Origin: PALSA-968 sp964387075
GTDB lineage: Bacteria; Bacteroidota; Bacteroidia; B-17B0; Aurantibacillaceae
Direction: 5' to 3'
DNA length: 64,000 nt
NCBI GenBank assembly: GCA_964387075.1
Contig: CAYLVB010000009.1
Coordinates: 124,001-188,000 of the forward strand
A program made the position numbers and the translations under genes. Positions 44,498-53,391 of the stretch are shown piece after piece. Below the pieces are notes generated by a model that worked only from the letters and a program-made list of their open reading frames with translations, had not been told where the DNA came from and did no database searches. Numbering within the stretch: position 1 is the first letter of the stretch; each line of letters starts with the position of its first letter.

Positions 44498-44734
44498 ATG
44501 TCAGAAATTGCAAAAAAAGTAACATCTATTATCGTAGATAAACTTGGCGTTGAAGAAAAAGAAGTTACCCCAACTGCCAGCTTCACGAACGATCTTGGCG
44601 CCGATTCGCTGGATACCGTTGAGCTGATCATGGAATTCGAAAAAGAATTCAACATTGCTATACCCGATGACCAGGCTGAAAAGATCTCTACGGTTGGAGA
44701 TGCGATCGCTTACATCGAGACCAACGCAAAATAA
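44498..44734 (+). CDS. acpP: Acyl carrier protein
   Basis: The 78-aa acidic protein carries the phosphopantetheine attachment motif GADSLDTVEL (Ser37) and helix-rich flanks typical of fatty-acid ACP. It shuttles acyl chains in type II fatty acid synthesis. It is followed by an attenuator-like terminator and then fabF, a standard Bacteroidota order acpP-fabF-rnc. High expression is expected from its strong promoter. Confidence 0.97.
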   Translation: MSEIAKKVTSIIVDKLGVEEKEVTPTASFTNDLGADSLDTVELIMEFEKEFNIAIPDDQAEKISTVGDAIAYIETNAK

Positions 44735-44751
44735 TTTTAATATTCTTAAAG

Positions 44752-44774
44752 CCACCCTGTTTTGAACCGGGTGG
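44752..44774 (+). terminator. Terminator or attenuator between acpP and fabF
   Basis: CCACCC, 11-nt loop, GGGTGG, then TTTTATTTTTTT. It would reduce read-through from acpP into fabF, so ACP is made in excess. Confidence 0.75.
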
Positions 44775-44801
44775 TTTTATTTTTTTCCGCAACAAAGCCG
44801 T

Positions 44802-46055
44802 ATGCAGTTTAAACGCGTAGTGATAACAGGTTTGGGTGCTATTACGCCCCTTGGTAATTCGGTTGACGAATACTGGAAGAACCTGGTGAACGGAGTAAGT
44901 GGCGCCGCGCCCATTACACGCTTTAACGCAGAAAAGTTCAAGACCCGCTTCGCTTGTGAAGTGAAAGGTTTTAATCTCGATGAATATTTTGACAAAAAAG
45001 AAGCGCGAAAAATAGACGCCTTTAGCCAGTATGGTATTGCCTGCTCGGTGCAAGCCGTTAAAGATTCGGGTATTGACGCGGAAGGAATAGACAAAAATGA
45101 GATAGGAGTTGTTTGGGGATCGGGCATCGGAGGCCTCGATACATTCCAGACCGAAACTTTTGGTTTTGCCAAAGGCGACGGCACCCCCCGTTTCAATCCT
45201 TTCTTTATTCCAAAGATGATCGCCGACATCTGCTCAGGGCACATCTCTATGCGCTTTGGTTTTCGCGGCCCTAACTTTACAACCGTTTCGGCCTGCGCTT
45301 CTTCTACCAACGCTTTGATCGACGCCCTTACGTATATTCGTTTAGGAAAAGCGATCGCTATCGTTGCCGGAGGTTCTGAAGCCGCTATCAATGAAAGTGG
45401 TATTGGCGGTTTTAATGCCTGCCAGGCCATGAGCACCCGTAACGATTCTCCACAAACAGCTTCGCGTCCATATGATAAGGAACGTGACGGTTTTGTGCTG
45501 GGTGAAGGTGGTGTAGCATTGATCCTGGAAGAAATGGAACACGCGCTTGCACGTGGAGCAAAAATTTACGCAGAGGTCATTGGCGGCGGCATGAGTGCCG
45601 ACGCGCATCATATCACCGCCCCACATCCGGAAGGACTAGGCGCTAAATTGGTTATGGAACGCGCGCTGAAAGACGCCGGCTTACAGGCAACCGATATCGA
45701 TTATATCAATACACACGGCACCAGCACTCCGCTTGGAGATGTGGCCGAATTAAAAGCCATTGTCAAACTTTTTGGCGAGCACGCTTATAAAATGAACATC
45801 AGTTCTACCAAATCAATGACAGGCCACTTATTAGGCGCTGCCGGAGCTATTGAAGCCATGGCAACTGTATTGGCGGTTAAGAACGATATTGTTCCTCCTA
45901 CCATCAATTTCACTACCCCTGATCCGGATATCGATCAGAAGCTGAACCTGACCTTCAACAAGGCTCAGAAACGCGTAATAAATGCGGCTATCAGCAATAC
46001 TTTTGGTTTTGGCGGACACAACGCGGCCGTTGTGATCAAAAAATTCGTAAAGTAG
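44802..46055 (+). CDS. fabF: Beta-ketoacyl-ACP synthase II
   Basis: The 417-aa condensing enzyme elongates acyl-ACP with malonyl-ACP. Its Cys-His-His active site is intact: Cys165 (VSACASST), His305 (NTHGTSTPLGD) and His342 (MTGHLLGAAGA). Length and N-terminus (MQFKRVVITGLGAITPLGN) are normal for FabF. It lies between acpP and rnc; read-through from the acpP promoter probably drives it, perhaps with more control at the terminator upstream. Confidence 0.97.
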   Translation: MQFKRVVITGLGAITPLGNSVDEYWKNLVNGVSGAAPITRFNAEKFKTRFACEVKGFNLDEYFDKKEARKIDAFSQYGIACSVQAVKDSGIDAEGIDKNEIGVVWGSGIGGLDTFQTETFGFAKGDGTPRFNPFFIPKMIADICSGHISMRFGFRGPNFTTVSACASSTNALIDALTYIRLGKAIAIVAGGSEAAINESGIGGFNACQAMSTRNDSPQTASRPYDKERDGFVLGEGGVALILEEMEHALARGAKIYAEVIGGGMSADAHHITAPHPEGLGAKLVMERALKDAGLQATDIDYINTHGTSTPLGDVAELKAIVKLFGEHAYKMNISSTKSMTGHLLGAAGAIEAMATVLAVKNDIVPPTINFTTPDPDIDQKLNLTFNKAQKRVINAAISNTFGFGGHNAAVVIKKFVK

Positions 46056-46264
46056 ATCCATTTACATTTTTTTATTTATTCTGAAGGAACGCCTCGAGGC
46101 GATCGTCATTTTATTTCCGCGCTAAAATTGGGCCTGTTCGAATCAAAAAACTGCAACCCGACACCGGACTGTTCAAATTTCAAAATCGAAAATTGTCAAA
46201 TCGTAAATCCGCCGCATCTCACGAAAAATTCGTAAGTTCGTTTGAAGATTGAGGTTAATAGAAC

Positions 46265-46975
46265 TTGTTAAAGTACCTTTCCATAAAACGTTACACCAGG
46301 AATACGCCCGATAAAAAACTGGCGCAAAGCATTCGCAATCTTTTTGGTTTTACGCCGCGCAATCTTAATCTCTTTAAGCAGGCGTTACGGCACAGCTCGG
46401 CTTCGCGTAAACAGGTAAGCAACGAGCGTTTGGAGTTTTTGGGCGATTCTGTTTTGAACGCGTTGATAGCCGAATATCTTTTTAAATTGATGCCCAACGC
46501 TGAAGAAGGCGAACTTACGCAAGCGCGCTCGCGCATTGTGAGCCGGCAGAACCTGAACAAGCTCGCCATGAAAATGGGCATCGATCATTTACTGGTTACC
46601 GATATTCATGGCCATGTGCCCGGCTCTGTTTTTGGCAACGCGTTGGAAGCTATGGTGGGTGCGGTATTCCTTGATCAAGGTTATCAAAAAACGCAAAAGA
46701 TCATTTTAGAGAAGATCATCAAACAACACCTGCACGTAAAAGAGCTGATACAAGAAGATACCGATTACAAAAGTCAGCTTATCAATTACGGACAAAAGAA
46801 CAAGATCACGGTTAAGTTCGTGGTGCTATCCGAGGGACGTGATGGAAGCAGAAAGATCTACCACATGGGCGCCGAGATCGGCGGAAAAATAAAAGCCGAG
46901 GCAAAACACCACAGCAAAAGAGCCGCCGAGCAATTGGCGGCGATGAGCGTGCTGGAGGAGATGGGAGATGTTTGA
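46265..46975 (+). CDS. rnc: Ribonuclease III
   Basis: The 236-aa protein has the RNase III signature NERLEFLGDSV (residues 53-63) with the catalytic Glu and Asp pairs, and a C-terminal double-stranded RNA-binding domain (residues about 160-236, ending KHHSKRAAEQLAAMSVLEEM). It processes rRNA and structured mRNAs. The start must be TTG 46265 because no ATG occurs before the catalytic domain; this gives the usual N-terminal extension. It is convergent with PAP2, ending one base before it. A 209-nt gap before it holds no gene, only AT-rich sequence. Confidence 0.95.
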   Translation: MLKYLSIKRYTRNTPDKKLAQSIRNLFGFTPRNLNLFKQALRHSSASRKQVSNERLEFLGDSVLNALIAEYLFKLMPNAEEGELTQARSRIVSRQNLNKLAMKMGIDHLLVTDIHGHVPGSVFGNALEAMVGAVFLDQGYQKTQKIILEKIIKQHLHVKELIQEDTDYKSQLINYGQKNKITVKFVVLSEGRDGSRKIYHMGAEIGGKIKAEAKHHSKRAAEQLAAMSVLEEMGDV

Positions 46976-46976
46976 T

Positions 46977-47597
46977 CTAATTATTTTTCAGGGTACGCTT
47001 GAGGATCACAGAAGCGATCAACAAGCCCAAAACACTCCCGGCTATCACATCACTTAAGAAATGGTAGTACAAAGCCAATAGGCAGATCGCTACTATCAAT
47101 GCAAGCGTAACACTAAGCCATTTTAATTTAGGGTAAAAACTCGCCAGGACAAAAGTAAAGGCAACGATCGTCATCATGTGGCCTGAGGGAAAAGATTGGT
47201 ACTGCACTTCCCAATGAAACGGATCAAAGCCATACACGCCATCATGTACATAAGAAAGATTGTTCTTCGTAAAGGTGTCGGGCCAATACCTGCCGGCACA
47301 AAATTTGAACAAACGCTTTAGCCCGCTTACTATCAAAACAGCCGAGCCGGCCGCCAGCGAGAAGTACGCGAATTTATCTGCCTTTTTTCGAAAATACTGA
47401 ATAAAAAAATAAATGATGCCGATAGGGGCCATATAAAAAAGCGGCTCGGGTATTTGCTGCAAATAATGCAGGAATCGAAACTGACGGGTGTTTACTGAAT
47501 GAAAGAAATCGACTATTTGTCGGTCGAAATAAAAATAAGAAATGATAACTAAGACAGAAGAAAATAAGACAAGTAGGCTTGCTTTCTTAAGACTCAT
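46977..47597 (-). CDS. PAP2-family membrane phosphatase, degenerate motifs
   Basis: The 206-aa protein has about five to six hydrophobic segments, with the central PAP2 motif FPSGHMMT (His). The first motif is KFCAGRYWP, resembling Kx6RP but with Trp for Arg. The last motif is LYYHFLSD, where the expected Ser-Arg before His is absent. It may still act on lipid or undecaprenyl phosphates, or have lost activity. It forms a run on the minus strand with the small lipoprotein and nth (gap of 3 nt to the former), suggesting one transcript. Confidence 0.8.
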   Translation of the reverse strand: MSLKKASLLVLFSSVLVIISYFYFDRQIVDFFHSVNTRQFRFLHYLQQIPEPLFYMAPIGIIYFFIQYFRKKADKFAYFSLAAGSAVLIVSGLKRLFKFCAGRYWPDTFTKNNLSYVHDGVYGFDPFHWEVQYQSFPSGHMMTIVAFTFVLASFYPKLKWLSVTLALIVAICLLALYYHFLSDVIAGSVLGLLIASVILKRTLKNN

Positions 47598-47600
47598 ACG

Positions 47601-47738
47601 CTAAAAAGATCCGTGCTTCTTTCTTTTTTTGGTGAGATGCGGGCACGAGTCGCAGGCGTTCTTTTTACGGAAAAGAAAACAGCTGTCGAGCAGCAGACTG
47701 CAACCGAGTAAGATCAATATGAATTTCCACCTTCTCAT
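47601..47738 (-). CDS. Small cysteine-containing lipoprotein (45 aa)
   Basis: Starting at ATG 47738 rather than the longer open frame, it has a short lipoprotein signal (MRRWKFILILLGCSLLLDSC) and a Lys/Cys-rich tail with CDSCP. Short proteins with this look are widespread in Bacteroidota and of unknown role. It lies between PAP2 and nth on the same strand. Confidence 0.65.
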   Translation of the reverse strand: MRRWKFILILLGCSLLLDSCFLFRKKNACDSCPHLTKKRKKHGSF

Positions 47739-47835
47739 TTGTTTTTGCCATGCACTACATTGAACATGATCGACAAGGGGCATTTGCTTGGCAGGAAAGC
47801 AAAGGCAAGAGACATCAGTATTTTATATCGCCTGA

Positions 47836-48507
47836 TCATTTTTTCTTCTTCGATAAAGGTAATTCTTTTTTCACAACCGTTTGAAAGTATTTACACCATT
47901 GGGTTAACGGACATATTTCGCAAAGCGGCTTCCGTGCCAGGCACACATATCTTCCATGTAAGATTAACCAGTGATGCGCTTTTGGGATCAATGCTTCCGG
48001 AATGTTTTTCACCAATTGCATTTCAGTCTGCAAAGGGCTCTTCGCATTTGTTGTAAGTCCCAATCTTGCGGATACACGAAATACATGTGTATCTACGGCC
48101 ATTGCCGGTTTATCATATACCACCGATGCAATTACATTCGCGGTCTTGCGCCCTACTCCGGGTAATTTTACAAGCTCATCCACTTCATGTGGAATTTTTC
48201 CTCCAAACTCTTTAAGCAAGGTTTGTGCCATGCCTACGAGATGCTTTGATTTATTATTGGGATAGGAAATACTTTTGATATACGGAAAGATAACATCCGG
48301 AGTTGCGAGGGCCATTGCCTCCGCATTGGGATAATCTTTAAAAAGCCTTGGTGTGATCATGTTCACGCGCTTATCGGTGCATTGCGCCGATAGTATAACA
48401 GCAACGAGTAACTGGAAAGGATCCTTGTAATGTAATTCAGTCTCCGCGGGAGAATCATGCTCCACGAAGTAGTTCAGTATCTTTTCGTAGCGTTCGGTTT
48501 TGGTCAT
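47836..48507 (-). CDS. nth: Endonuclease III
   Basis: The 223-aa DNA glycosylase/AP lyase removes oxidised pyrimidines. It has the helix-hairpin-helix LVKLPGVGRKTANVIAS with the catalytic Lys, the catalytic Asp in AVDTHVFRV, and the [4Fe-4S] cluster Cys189, Cys196, Cys199 and Cys205 (C-x6-C-x2-C-x5-C). Length is normal. It follows the 65-aa gene after an intrinsic terminator. Confidence 0.97.
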   Translation of the reverse strand: MTKTERYEKILNYFVEHDSPAETELHYKDPFQLLVAVILSAQCTDKRVNMITPRLFKDYPNAEAMALATPDVIFPYIKSISYPNNKSKHLVGMAQTLLKEFGGKIPHEVDELVKLPGVGRKTANVIASVVYDKPAMAVDTHVFRVSARLGLTTNAKSPLQTEMQLVKNIPEALIPKAHHWLILHGRYVCLARKPLCEICPLTQWCKYFQTVVKKELPLSKKKK

Positions 48508-48510
48508 AAT

Positions 48511-48543
48511 AAAAAAGGCCTGCTAAGTTAGCAAGCCTTTTTT
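48511..48543 (-). terminator. Terminator after the 65-aa gene
   Basis: AAAAAAGGCcTGCTAA and TTAGCAaGCCTTTTTT form a long hairpin with T runs on both strands and one mismatch. It lies just past the stop at 48546. Confidence 0.9.
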
Positions 48544-48545
48544 AT

Positions 48546-48743
48546 TTAATTCATAACTCCAAAAACAGTTTCGGTGCTTTTAGGATTCATCACCTGCAGC
48601 GCTTTCGAGTAGTTCAGGATGTTCTCGATCGTTTGATCGGAAGGACCGAACTCACCGGCGGGGCTTTTAATTTTTTCCTCGGCCTGGAGCTGAGTTTTTA
48701 AAGGTGATGATTGACTTAAAGTAAGAGTAGTAGTTTTGATCAT
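48546..48743 (-). CDS. Small cytosolic orphan protein (65 aa)
   Basis: The protein begins MIKTTTLTLSQSSPLKT, has no signal peptide or TM segment, and contains the compact motif SPAGEFGPSDQTIENILNYS. It is followed by its own strong terminator, which supports a real, expressed gene despite its size. I do not know the family and can assign no function. No clear promoter is visible; it is separated from the M16 gene by 121 nt containing a GC-rich repeat. Confidence 0.65.
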   Translation of the reverse strand: MIKTTTLTLSQSSPLKTQLQAEEKIKSPAGEFGPSDQTIENILNYSKALQVMNPKSTETVFGVMN

Positions 48744-48864
48744 GCAGGGTTTTGTTTTGTTGGTTCATGGGTATATAACGGGCCTTATTTTCGAATATTG
48801 TTAAAAAGGTTAAATTTTTAACATGAGCCCCTCCCTGGCCCTCCCCCGCGGGAAAGGGGAACCT

Positions 48865-50145
48865 TTAGAACCGCCCGGCCACAAGCTCCGTAAGGTCGTC
48901 CCTTTTCAGGTACTTCCCCGCCAGGTCCCGCAATTGGCGCGGGTTTGCAGCCTTTACAGCCTCAAAATAACGGCTGTAATAATCATAGCCAAGTCCAAAC
49001 TCCCAAACAGCCCTAAACTTGTCGGCCAGGGCAAAAGGACCCTCTACCGACCTCAAAAACTGGCCTAAAATGTAATTTTTTACGGTTTCGAGCTCACTTT
49101 CGGAAACAAGGTCGTTTTGCAGTATTTCTATCTCCTTATAGATCTCATCCAGGGCCTTTTGGGTAACATCAGCCCCAACCTCGGTGCTGATGAAGAAAAA
49201 GCCATCGTGGGCCAGGGAGGACAGGCCGGACCCAATACCATAGGTATAACCCTTGTCCTCGCGGATATTGGCCATGAGACGCGACCCAAAATAGCCACCT
49301 AAAACCGTGTTCAGTACCTGGAAATTGAAATAATCGGGGTGTGTTTTATTGAAAAGGCGGCGCCCAACCCTTAAGGCCGACTGCACCGCGTCTTTTTTCT
49401 CTACCAGGTTCCTTTTTTGCGAGTGCGTGGTGCCCGCATTGTATTTTTTATTGATCTCTACGCCGCTCCCCCATTTATCGGTGCCGAAATGGCGGTTGAG
49501 TATAGCTTGTAGATCTTTGGGCAGTTTTCCCGCTACGACGATGGTGCAATTTTTATAGTGATAATGTTGCTTGTAAAAATCGATGATCGTTTCCCTTTTT
49601 GTTTTATCATAATCGGGCGTATCGGGGTGCATACCATAAGGATGCTTTGCGCCAAAGAGCAGCTCGCCGAATTTTTTCCGGGCCAGGTGCGCCACCTTTT
49701 GTTCGTTCACCAGGTGCTTTTGCTTTTTGTTGGTGAGATAGGTATCCACTTCTTCCTGCGGGAAGGTAGCGTTGCGTATCATGTCCTCTACAAAAACCAT
49801 CGTGCTCTCCAGGTGCTTGTTGAGCGAAAATAGCGCGAAGGAAGAATAGTCCGGCCCACAAGCCGCTTCAAAGAAAGATCCGTAGAAGTCGATGCTGTCG
49901 GAAAGTTGGTTGGCCGTGTATTTTTTGGTGCCGTTCTCCACTAAACTATTTGCCGAATGCGCGATGAGCGGCGCATCCTGGTAAAAATTACCGGCCTTGA
50001 AGATGAATTCGATACGTGTTAATTCCTGGCTGCCCGCGTCGATAGTATGCACGGGTATGCCGTTATCCAGCTTGAACGCGGCCGCTTGCTGTATCTCTAC
50101 GTGATCTATGGTTTTAAAATCCGGAGCTTTGGTACGATCTAACAT
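48865..50145 (-). CDS. M16-family peptidase subunit, catalytically inactive
   Basis: The 426-aa cytosolic protein has the M16 fold but lacks the zinc-binding HxxEH motif: the corresponding stretch is AHSANSLVENGTKKYT, with Asn and Ser instead of Glu and His. It retains the C-terminal domain (RLMANIREDKGYTYGIGSGL). It would pair with the active subunit directly upstream, as in other bacterial M16 heterodimers. No signal peptide is visible. It ends the three-gene operon. Confidence 0.92.
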   Translation of the reverse strand: MLDRTKAPDFKTIDHVEIQQAAAFKLDNGIPVHTIDAGSQELTRIEFIFKAGNFYQDAPLIAHSANSLVENGTKKYTANQLSDSIDFYGSFFEAACGPDYSSFALFSLNKHLESTMVFVEDMIRNATFPQEEVDTYLTNKKQKHLVNEQKVAHLARKKFGELLFGAKHPYGMHPDTPDYDKTKRETIIDFYKQHYHYKNCTIVVAGKLPKDLQAILNRHFGTDKWGSGVEINKKYNAGTTHSQKRNLVEKKDAVQSALRVGRRLFNKTHPDYFNFQVLNTVLGGYFGSRLMANIREDKGYTYGIGSGLSSLAHDGFFFISTEVGADVTQKALDEIYKEIEILQNDLVSESELETVKNYILGQFLRSVEGPFALADKFRAVWEFGLGYDYYSRYFEAVKAANPRQLRDLAGKYLKRDDLTELVAGRF

Positions 50146-50203
50146 ATTTACAATTTTTTCAGGCTTTGCGAATGTGTCACACGTAGTCGCAAAGGCGCAG
50201 AGG

Positions 50204-51442
50204 TTATTTGTTTTTCAGGTAATAGAGTGTAGAACAATTTTCTTTTCGCAAAACTTCATTGGCCACGCGCTTGATATCGGCGGCAGTCACTTTTTGGTAT
50301 TTCTCCCCTTCTCTATTCACTTCGTTGGCATCGCCCAATAATTCGGCCACAGCCAGATTCGTGGCTTTGTTCAACACATCCATTTCAGAGAAGACAAGGG
50401 TGGACTCGATCTTGTTCTTGCACTTCTGCAATTCCTCCTCGCCCACCAGTTCATTTTTAATTTTTTGCAGTTCAACTTCAATTCCGGCTTCAGCCTGTTC
50501 GGCAGAAACCCCTTCGCTCAACTTCCCCGAGATCACGAACAAACCTTTGTCCATATCGCCCATCACGTAAGCGCTCAATTCCGAGAAAAGTTTTTTATCC
50601 TTCACTAATTCCTTATGTAGACGCGAAGAATTGCCTCTGGATAATACGTCCGACAAAATATCAACCGTGTAATAATCGGTATCATTACGCGAACACATGT
50701 GATAGGTCTTGTAAATAGCATCCTGCGGAACATCCTTGTACACGGTCAGTTTTCTCTCTTCGGTCTGGGGAGGTTCCACCGGCAAATTCCTTTTGGTTTT
50801 CTCGCCGGAAGGAATAGGTTCGAACCATTTTTGAGAAAGCTCAATGACCTGTTTGCTATCCACATCACCGGCAACAACCATGATGGCGTTAGCGGGACAA
50901 TAATGTTTTTTAAAGAAGGCTTTCACATCATCCATCACCGCGTCTTCAATGTGTTTGATCTCTTTTCCGATAGTGGCCCATTTGTAAGGATGCACTTTGT
51001 ATGCGAGCGGACGCAGTAATAACCAAACATCACCATAGGGTTGATTCAGGTAACGTTGCTTAAACTCTTCGATCACCACGTTGCGTTGTACCTCCAGACT
51101 TTTGTCGGTGAAGGCCAGGCTCAGCATGCGGTCGCTCTCGAGCCAGAAAGCTGTTTCTAAATTCTCGGAAGGAACGGTACAATAATAATTGGTAATGTCA
51201 TTTGTGGTGAAGGCGTTATTCTCTCCTCCCACCAATTGCAAAGGCTCATCATAATTCGGAACATTTACGCTTCCGCCAAACATCAGGTGCTCGAACAAAT
51301 GCGCGAAGCCGGTCTTGCTCTCATCCTCATCGCGCGCGCCTACGTTGTACAAGATGTTCACGCAGGCCATAGGTGTTGATCTGTCCTTATGGATGATGAG
51401 CGTGAGCCCGTTCTTTAAAATATGTTTTTCGAATTCGATCAT
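50204..51442 (-). CDS. M16-family zinc peptidase subunit, active
   Basis: The 412-aa protein contains the zinc motif HLFEH (His48, Glu51, His52) and the later Glu-rich NVVIEEFKQRY that supplies the third ligand. It degrades peptides in the cytosol or periplasm; no signal peptide is seen. It starts 4 nt before the stop of the nitronate monooxygenase-like gene (ATGA overlap) and precedes the inactive subunit by 58 nt. Confidence 0.94.
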   Translation of the reverse strand: MIEFEKHILKNGLTLIIHKDRSTPMACVNILYNVGARDEDESKTGFAHLFEHLMFGGSVNVPNYDEPLQLVGGENNAFTTNDITNYYCTVPSENLETAFWLESDRMLSLAFTDKSLEVQRNVVIEEFKQRYLNQPYGDVWLLLRPLAYKVHPYKWATIGKEIKHIEDAVMDDVKAFFKKHYCPANAIMVVAGDVDSKQVIELSQKWFEPIPSGEKTKRNLPVEPPQTEERKLTVYKDVPQDAIYKTYHMCSRNDTDYYTVDILSDVLSRGNSSRLHKELVKDKKLFSELSAYVMGDMDKGLFVISGKLSEGVSAEQAEAGIEVELQKIKNELVGEEELQKCKNKIESTLVFSEMDVLNKATNLAVAELLGDANEVNREGEKYQKVTAADIKRVANEVLRKENCSTLYYLKNK

Positions 51443-52386
51443 AGTTCGATTTTTGACAGCCCTTGCTGCACTTTTTTAAACTCTTCAATAATTTCTTTCA
51501 GCACCTCAGCCGCGGGTTTTATTTCGGTGATGGCCCCGCTTATTTGTCCGATCTCCAATTCTCCTTCATCAAGATCACCTTCAAACATACCCTTTTTCGC
51601 GCGGGCACGGCCTAACAATTGTTGCAATTCTTCGGCGCTTGCCCCTTTCTTTTCCGCAGCATCCACCTCTTTGAAGAATTTGTTCTTTATCAATCTTACA
51701 GGTGTAAGCTGTTTCAGTGTAAGTTGTGTTTCGCCTTCAGGCGTACTGATCACAGCTTTTTTAAAATTATCATGTCCGGATGATTCGGGCGTTGCCACAA
51801 ACCTGCTTCCTATCTGCACACCATCGGCACCCAAAGCAAAAGCTGCTGCCATTGCTGAGCCGGTCCCGATCCCGCCCGCGGCTATTAAGGGAATTGTTAC
51901 AGCTTTACGCACCATTGGTATCAAGACCATAGTGGTGGTTTCTTCTCTTCCGTTATGCCCCCCCGCCTCAAAACCTTCTGCCACTATCGCGTCAACTCCC
52001 GCTTCCTGGCATTTCAGGGCAAACTTCACATTGCTCACTACATGTACAACGGTAATGCCTTTCTCTTTTAGAATTTTGGTCCAGGTTTTCGGGTTTCCCG
52101 CAGAAGTAAATACGATCTTTACCCCCTCTTCCATGATTACGGCCATGTGCTTGTCGATATCCGGGTAAAGCAGGGGCACATTTACCCCAAAAGGCTTGTT
52201 TGTAGCCCCTTTACACTTGCGGATATGCTCCCGTAAAATTTCGGGATACATACTTCCACTACCAATTAGGCCCAGTCCGCCGGCATTGCTCACAGCCGAG
52301 GCCAGCTCCCAGCCGCTGCACCAGATCATACCTGCCTGAATTACAGGGTATTTTACACCAAAAAGTTCGCAAATCCTTAACCTCAT
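51439..52386 (-). CDS. FMN-dependent nitronate monooxygenase family protein
   Basis: The 315-aa TIM-barrel flavoprotein starts RICELFGVKYPVIQAGM and has the FMN-binding GGLGLIGSG and the substrate His motif EGFEAGGHNGREETTT, followed by AAGGIGTGSAMAAAFALGADGVQIGSRF. The family includes nitronate monooxygenase and the enoyl-ACP reductase FabK; the sequence does not decide. It is first in the operon with the M16 pair. Its promoter region is shared with the divergent PorG-like gene, but no clear box is seen on this strand. Confidence 0.9.
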   Translation of the reverse strand: MRLRICELFGVKYPVIQAGMIWCSGWELASAVSNAGGLGLIGSGSMYPEILREHIRKCKGATNKPFGVNVPLLYPDIDKHMAVIMEEGVKIVFTSAGNPKTWTKILKEKGITVVHVVSNVKFALKCQEAGVDAIVAEGFEAGGHNGREETTTMVLIPMVRKAVTIPLIAAGGIGTGSAMAAAFALGADGVQIGSRFVATPESSGHDNFKKAVISTPEGETQLTLKQLTPVRLIKNKFFKEVDAAEKKGASAEELQQLLGRARAKKGMFEGDLDEGELEIGQISGAITEIKPAAEVLKEIIEEFKKVQQGLSKIEL

Positions 52387-52423
52387 AAAACGTGCCTTTT
52401 ACCGATTTTAGGACCTATTGCCC

Positions 52424-52453
52424 TTGCACGAAAGTATTAATTAATTATATTTG
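52424..52453 (+). promoter_or_regulatory. Promoter of the PorG-like gene
   Basis: TTG (52424-52426), 19-nt spacer, TATATTTG (52446-52453), both exact and ideally spaced, 17 nt before ATG 52471. Confidence 0.85.
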
Positions 52454-52470
52454 TATGGTAATAAAAATCC

Positions 52471-53373
52471 ATGAGGTTTAAGATACTTTTATTCTCCTTA
52501 CTGTTCACTACTGTGGCTATATCCCAATACCGTTGGGATTACGGCTTTGGGCTGGGCGCATCCAACTATTTGGGTGACATTGGCGGGAAGAATAAACCCC
52601 GCAGAGACTTCGTGTATGACATGAAATTAGCCAAGACCCGGTGGGATGTATGCGGTTTCGCGCGCTACAAATTAGATCACAGGTTATCGGTTAAAGCCGA
52701 ATTGTCATGGGTGCGTATTGCAGGCGACGACGCGCTTACAACCTACATTCCACGCCGCACACGAAACCTCAGCTTCAGAAATAATATTTTTGATCTCACC
52801 CTTACGCCCGAGGTAAAGATCTATGAGAATAATGACCTGGGCTCTTCTTACCGTTTTCGCTTAGGATTTAAGTTCTATGTATTTGGCGGCGTGGGCATCT
52901 TCCACCACAACCCGAAAGCGGAATACAAGGGAGAGGTTTACGCGCTACAACCTTTGCGGACAGAAGGCGTGAAATATAAACTCTGGGGCGTGAACATTCC
53001 TGTGGGTACAGGTTTCTATTTTACGATGCGTAAGAAACACCGTATTGGCTTTGAATACAACTGGCGCATCACCTTTACCGATTACCTCGATGATGTTAGC
53101 GGTAAATACGCCAGCGGCTTAAAAGGTACCGCGCTTGCTTTATCAAACCGTACGGGTGAATTACCTGCAGGTTCTGCTAAGCCGGATGTACTCGCTTATT
53201 TCAGGCCCGGTAACAAAAGAGGTGACGCTTCTCACAAAGACACTTACATGAGTGTAATGGTGAATTACAGCTATGTGGTGCGTGGCCGCAGTAGTTTCTA
53301 CCGCAGCCGTTACGGCTCTTTCTTCTTCAAGAAGACCCGCCGCAAAGTGCGTAAGATCAGGGCTAAGTTCTAA
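52471..53373 (+). CDS. PorG-like (DUF6089-type) outer-membrane barrel protein
   Basis: The 300-aa protein has a signal peptide (MRFKILLFSLLFTTVAISQ), then an aromatic- and Gly-rich beta-barrel sequence (GLGASNYLGDIGG; YKLDHRLSVKAELSW; VFGGVGIFHHNPKAEYKGE). The NYLGDIGG phrase near the start resembles PorG, a T9SS outer-membrane component. The end is basic (FFKKTRRKVRKIRAKF). The family call rests on this resemblance only. It probably shares a transcript with the M28 peptidase 18 nt downstream. Confidence 0.75.
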   Translation: MRFKILLFSLLFTTVAISQYRWDYGFGLGASNYLGDIGGKNKPRRDFVYDMKLAKTRWDVCGFARYKLDHRLSVKAELSWVRIAGDDALTTYIPRRTRNLSFRNNIFDLTLTPEVKIYENNDLGSSYRFRLGFKFYVFGGVGIFHHNPKAEYKGEVYALQPLRTEGVKYKLWGVNIPVGTGFYFTMRKKHRIGFEYNWRITFTDYLDDVSGKYASGLKGTALALSNRTGELPAGSAKPDVLAYFRPGNKRGDASHKDTYMSVMVNYSYVVRGRSSFYRSRYGSFFFKKTRRKVRKIRAKF

Positions 53374-53391
53374 TCCATCAATCAAAATTTT

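Noticed and set aside
46131..46160. GTTCGAATC resembling a tRNA T-loop
   Set aside because: The flanks do not pair as a T-arm and no acceptor, D or anticodon arm can be drawn.
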